From the IMG/VR virus record IMGVR_UViG_3300021437_000032, positions 1 to 44,210 of that record: DNA of 44,210 bases. One strand, 5' to 3'. The translations under genes and the position numbers were made by a program. The notes beneath the pieces were generated by a model. It had not been told where the DNA came from, made no database searches, and saw only the letters and a program-made list of their open reading frames with translations. Below are positions 42,163 through 44,210 of this stretch, in pieces (within the stretch, counting starts at the first letter, position 1; every line of letters begins with the position of its first letter). Origin of the DNA: a virus.

Positions 42163-42190
42163 ATTATAAATATGACAAAATTATAATCAA
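42163..42190 (-). promoter_or_regulatory. Promoter P1, near-consensus sigma70
   Basis: On the minus strand TTGATT (42190-42185), 16 bases, then TATAAT (42168-42163), in a very A+T-rich stretch. Transcription would begin near 42156, pass no gene, and meet the terminator-like element about 40 to 70 bases later. It could drive a short RNA or read through into the early operon. Confidence 0.55.
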
Positions 42191-42251
42191 AAAATAGACA
42201 TTTGTTCCAAAGTTAAACTATATTTTAAATAGATTCAGCTGATGCCTTTTA

Positions 42252-42272
42252 CCCCCCCCATAAAGGGGGGGG
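42252..42272. other. C8/G8 hairpin
   Basis: Eight C, ATAAA, eight G on the plus strand (the reverse on the minus strand), a perfect 8-base G-C stem with a 5-base loop. It lies 19 bases past the end of the glycosyltransferase gene. No T-run follows in either direction, so it is not a normal terminator. It may stop transcription, protect the RNA end, or form a G-rich structure. Confidence 0.5.
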
Positions 42273-42290
42273 CGTAGTTTATAAAAAACT

Positions 42291-43151
42291 TTATTTTTTA
42301 TATTTTTGATCTAGTATTTTAGGAACCGCAAAATTCCATTTAATACTATGATGAAGTCTTTTATTTATTCGACCCATTAAACCAATTTTACAACAACTAG
42401 GTTCTGCGATTACGGAATAAAAAGATTTTGTATATGTTCCGTATTTTTTATATGAATCAGTGTTTCCTCCAGCGCTACTTTGAGTCAACACAGGAACAAT
42501 TGATACGTCAACAATTTGAAAAAATAATTTTCCTATTTTCCCCTGAGTTAAATAAGTATTAACATCATCGTTCATTCTTCCAATAAATATAAGATCGTCT
42601 TTAGGATTCTTATTCACTTTAAAAACAAAAGAATTCATTGCTTTTCTTTTGTAAGCATTATTAAAAAATGATCCTATTCCACCAATAAAATCACCCGCCT
42701 GAGCGAATGCTATTGTGCACGATTTAGTGTCATTCAGGCACTCTATCATGGCGTTTAATATTCTATCTAAATTTTTTGCATCAAAACTTCTAAGTATAGT
42801 ACCTTCTGTTTTTCTATAGCAAATTTCACGATAATCATCTTCATATTCAAAAAAATAATCTAACCCAAGTGATCTAGCTATTTCATAGCAAGCATTACGA
42901 GCATAAACTATGACCTTGTTTCCTGAAAAATTATCCATTTTATCAAACTTTCCTTCATAGCTTGATTTACTAAAAACAATTACTTCTTGACCATATTTTT
43001 GTTTATATTCAGATAGTGTTTTATCTTCATCATCGCAAATGATAAATATTTTTCCTGTATAACCAAAATTTCTTAATGTTTTATATGTAATTACATTGTC
43101 TGGCCTGCCGTGTGATAAAATAAAAACTGCAAAGTTAAATTTTTTGTCCAT
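42291..43151 (-). CDS. TET-associated glycosyltransferase (TAGT)-like
   Basis: 286 residues from the ATG at 43151, which has AAGGG seven bases upstream (an earlier ATG at 43175 is worse). N-terminal FAVFILSHGRPDN, then GKIFIICDDEDK, then an EDD triad at about 104-106 (FEYEDDYREI), which is the metal and nucleotide-binding site expected of GT-A-like enzymes. The SHGRPDN start and EDD are the signature of the TAGT/GREB1-like family, which glycosylates hydroxymethyl bases in phage DNA. It follows a sugar- or polyol-activating enzyme and ParB. DNA is the likely target; lipid or protein glycosylation is possible. Confidence 0.75.
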   Translation of the reverse strand: MDKKFNFAVFILSHGRPDNVITYKTLRNFGYTGKIFIICDDEDKTLSEYKQKYGQEVIVFSKSSYEGKFDKMDNFSGNKVIVYARNACYEIARSLGLDYFFEYEDDYREICYRKTEGTILRSFDAKNLDRILNAMIECLNDTKSCTIAFAQAGDFIGGIGSFFNNAYKRKAMNSFVFKVNKNPKDDLIFIGRMNDDVNTYLTQGKIGKLFFQIVDVSIVPVLTQSSAGGNTDSYKKYGTYTKSFYSVIAEPSCCKIGLMGRINKRLHHSIKWNFAVPKILDQKYKK

Positions 43152-43548
43152 TTTTTTCCCTTGTTTTTGCTTCATTTTTTATTTTTGTGCTGCTGTAATC
43201 ATGGTTTCTATCAAGGTAAAATATTTCTTTTTTCATTTTTTCAATTTCTTCCTTCATTTCCCATTGATGATTTTTATGATCTGAACCAAGAAAATAAATA
43301 TTATAATGAAGTGAAAAAAACATATTTCTATCGCGATCAATGTTTTCATACGGTATTACTTCATCGACCCATTTAACTGCTCTTAGCTGAATAAATCTTT
43401 CATAAATTGATTGTTGTGGGTTTTTGTAAAGAGGATTGCAATGAAGTCCAACAATAAGGTGGTCACAATTTTTTTTTGCCTGCTCTAGTGACAAAACATG
43501 GCCACTATGTAAAATATCAGCAACCATTGGAAAAAAACCTATTTTCAT
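43135..43548 (-). CDS. TagD-like cytidylyl/nucleotidyltransferase
   Basis: 137 residues. The family motif HxGH is present (HSGH, residues 14-17), RAVKWVDEVIP follows, and the late SSTKIKN (119-125) matches the signature ISSTxI(K/R). These enzymes join CTP (or ATP) to a polyol or sugar phosphate, for example glycerol-3-phosphate. Here it probably makes the activated donor for the neighbouring glycosyltransferase. GAGGTG lies ten bases ahead of the ATG. Confidence 0.85.
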   Translation of the reverse strand: MKIGFFPMVADILHSGHVLSLEQAKKNCDHLIVGLHCNPLYKNPQQSIYERFIQLRAVKWVDEVIPYENIDRDRNMFFSLHYNIYFLGSDHKNHQWEMKEEIEKMKKEIFYLDRNHDYSSTKIKNEAKTREKNGQKI

Positions 43549-43562
43549 TTTAGTAACACCTC

Positions 43563-44210
43563 TTAACTCTGCTCATCAGCTTCGTTATTTATATAACTTT
43601 CATTCATTTCTTTTGAAAGTTTTACAAAACCATTTTCTATGGCTTTATTGAAATCAATAATTACTAAAGCTGAGTTCTCAAATAATTCCTGTAATGATTT
43701 TATTGAATGAGCATAATAATTTGCTATTTTTTCATAATGAAAAACAATGTGCCTACTTGCTGAAAATATCAGAAACTCTTTTTCTTCGTTACTTAAATTA
43801 CTCTGCTTTATCTCGCTACATAAAGATTTATATTTATTAAGATCTACCAAATCATTTAAGTTAGGTTTCTCTCCGCTTGGCTCATAAATAGGAGTTTCTA
43901 TTTTGTCAGAATAAATGTTTTCATTTTCAACAACAGGTAAAATTTCAGACTCTTGTTGAGAAACTTTATTGTTAATTTCTTTAAAATCATTTGCAAAATC
44001 TGTTTGATCAAGTTCTTTCATTAGTTGATCAAGCTCAAGAGGTTGAACACCAAGTGATGCTAAGTTAAACTCTTGTAATTTCAAAGTTCCGATGTCGAAT
44101 TTCAAAGCATCAAGATTATACTCGTTAGATGATGTTTTGTTGTCTGCTATTCTTGCAGCTTTTACCCGATACTCATCAAGATCGTCAGCAATAACAATTG
44201 GCATTGTTTT
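43563..44210 (-). CDS. ParB-like protein, 5-prime end cut by the window
   Basis: At least 213 residues are visible; the frame continues beyond the window edge, so the ParB nuclease-type N-terminus is mostly missing. The visible start (DEYRVKAARIADNKTSSNEY) is the C-terminal part of the ParB fold, in the form used by phage ParB proteins that sit with DNA modification enzymes. The C-terminal part has RHIVFHYEKIANYYAHSI and ENSALVIIDFNKAIENGFVKL, which I associate with this phage subgroup. No methylase domain follows. It is not likely a partition gene. Confidence 0.75.
   Translation of the reverse strand, partial: KTMPIVIADDLDEYRVKAARIADNKTSSNEYNLDALKFDIGTLKLQEFNLASLGVQPLELDQLMKELDQTDFANDFKEINNKVSQQESEILPVVENENIYSDKIETPIYEPSGEKPNLNDLVDLNKYKSLCSEIKQSNLSNEEKEFLIFSASRHIVFHYEKIANYYAHSIKSLQELFENSALVIIDFNKAIENGFVKLSKEMNESYINNEADEQS

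Noticed and set aside
42291-44210. A partition or plasmid-like system at the ParB gene
   Set aside because: No ParA is beside it, and the ParB type plus its neighbours fits the DNA-modification setting better. The missing N-terminus leaves some doubt.

Overview
The window is a continuous stretch of an A+T-rich, contractile-tailed (myovirus-type) phage genome or prophage. Every gene I can support lies on the minus strand, so transcription runs from high to low coordinates, with dense ATGA-type overlaps. There is no rRNA, integrase, transposase, IS element or CRISPR array. Head and tail genes follow the Mu plan (portal, F-type morphogenesis protein, protease/scaffold, sheath, tube, DNA-circulation protein, gp44 to gp48-type baseplate), but the capsid pair is of the lambda E/D type and packaging uses TerS/TerL.

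Layout in order of transcription. 44210-42291: a ParB-like protein cut by the window edge, a TagD-like nucleotidyltransferase and a TET-associated-type glycosyltransferase (TAGT), which look like part of a DNA hypermodification module. 42290-42000: a regulatory gap with two sigma70-like promoters, a bidirectional terminator-like element and a C8/G8 hairpin. 41993-32096: the early region, with a replication protein carrying iteron-like repeats, a helicase-loader-like protein, a BRO-N antirepressor, a RecE-like nuclease with an inserted SAP domain, a RecT-like annealing protein, a permuted NlpC/P60 protein, many small unknown genes, a 57-residue bacterial-type histone, a Fis-type HTH protein and RusA. 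32006-30049: TerS and TerL. 29909-24098: an accessory block between terminase and portal, including a 1318-residue secreted-type repeat protein and a second permuted NlpC/P60 protein. 24082-18143: portal, a tRNA-like element, MuF, protease with nested scaffold, decoration protein, capsid and connectors. 18139-6309: tail and baseplate, with a programmed -1 frameshift in the tail chaperone. 6312-1355: tail-fibre or adhesin proteins. 1340-4: small membrane proteins and lipoproteins resembling a lysis (spanin) cassette.

Three features stand out. The phage carries a histone-fold protein of the short bacterial type. It carries a glycosyltransferase next to a nucleotide-sugar or polyol activating enzyme and ParB. 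At least six fibre-like or accessory proteins begin with Sec signal peptides. The histone, the signal peptides and the A+T richness would fit a host among the Bdellovibrio-like predatory bacteria, but this is inference and nothing in the window proves the host.

Putting the parts together (inference): early genes replicate and recombine the genome, the modification module and histone may shield or compact it, TerS/TerL package it into a lambda-type shell, a Mu-type contractile tail is attached, and exported or fibre proteins act at the cell envelope.
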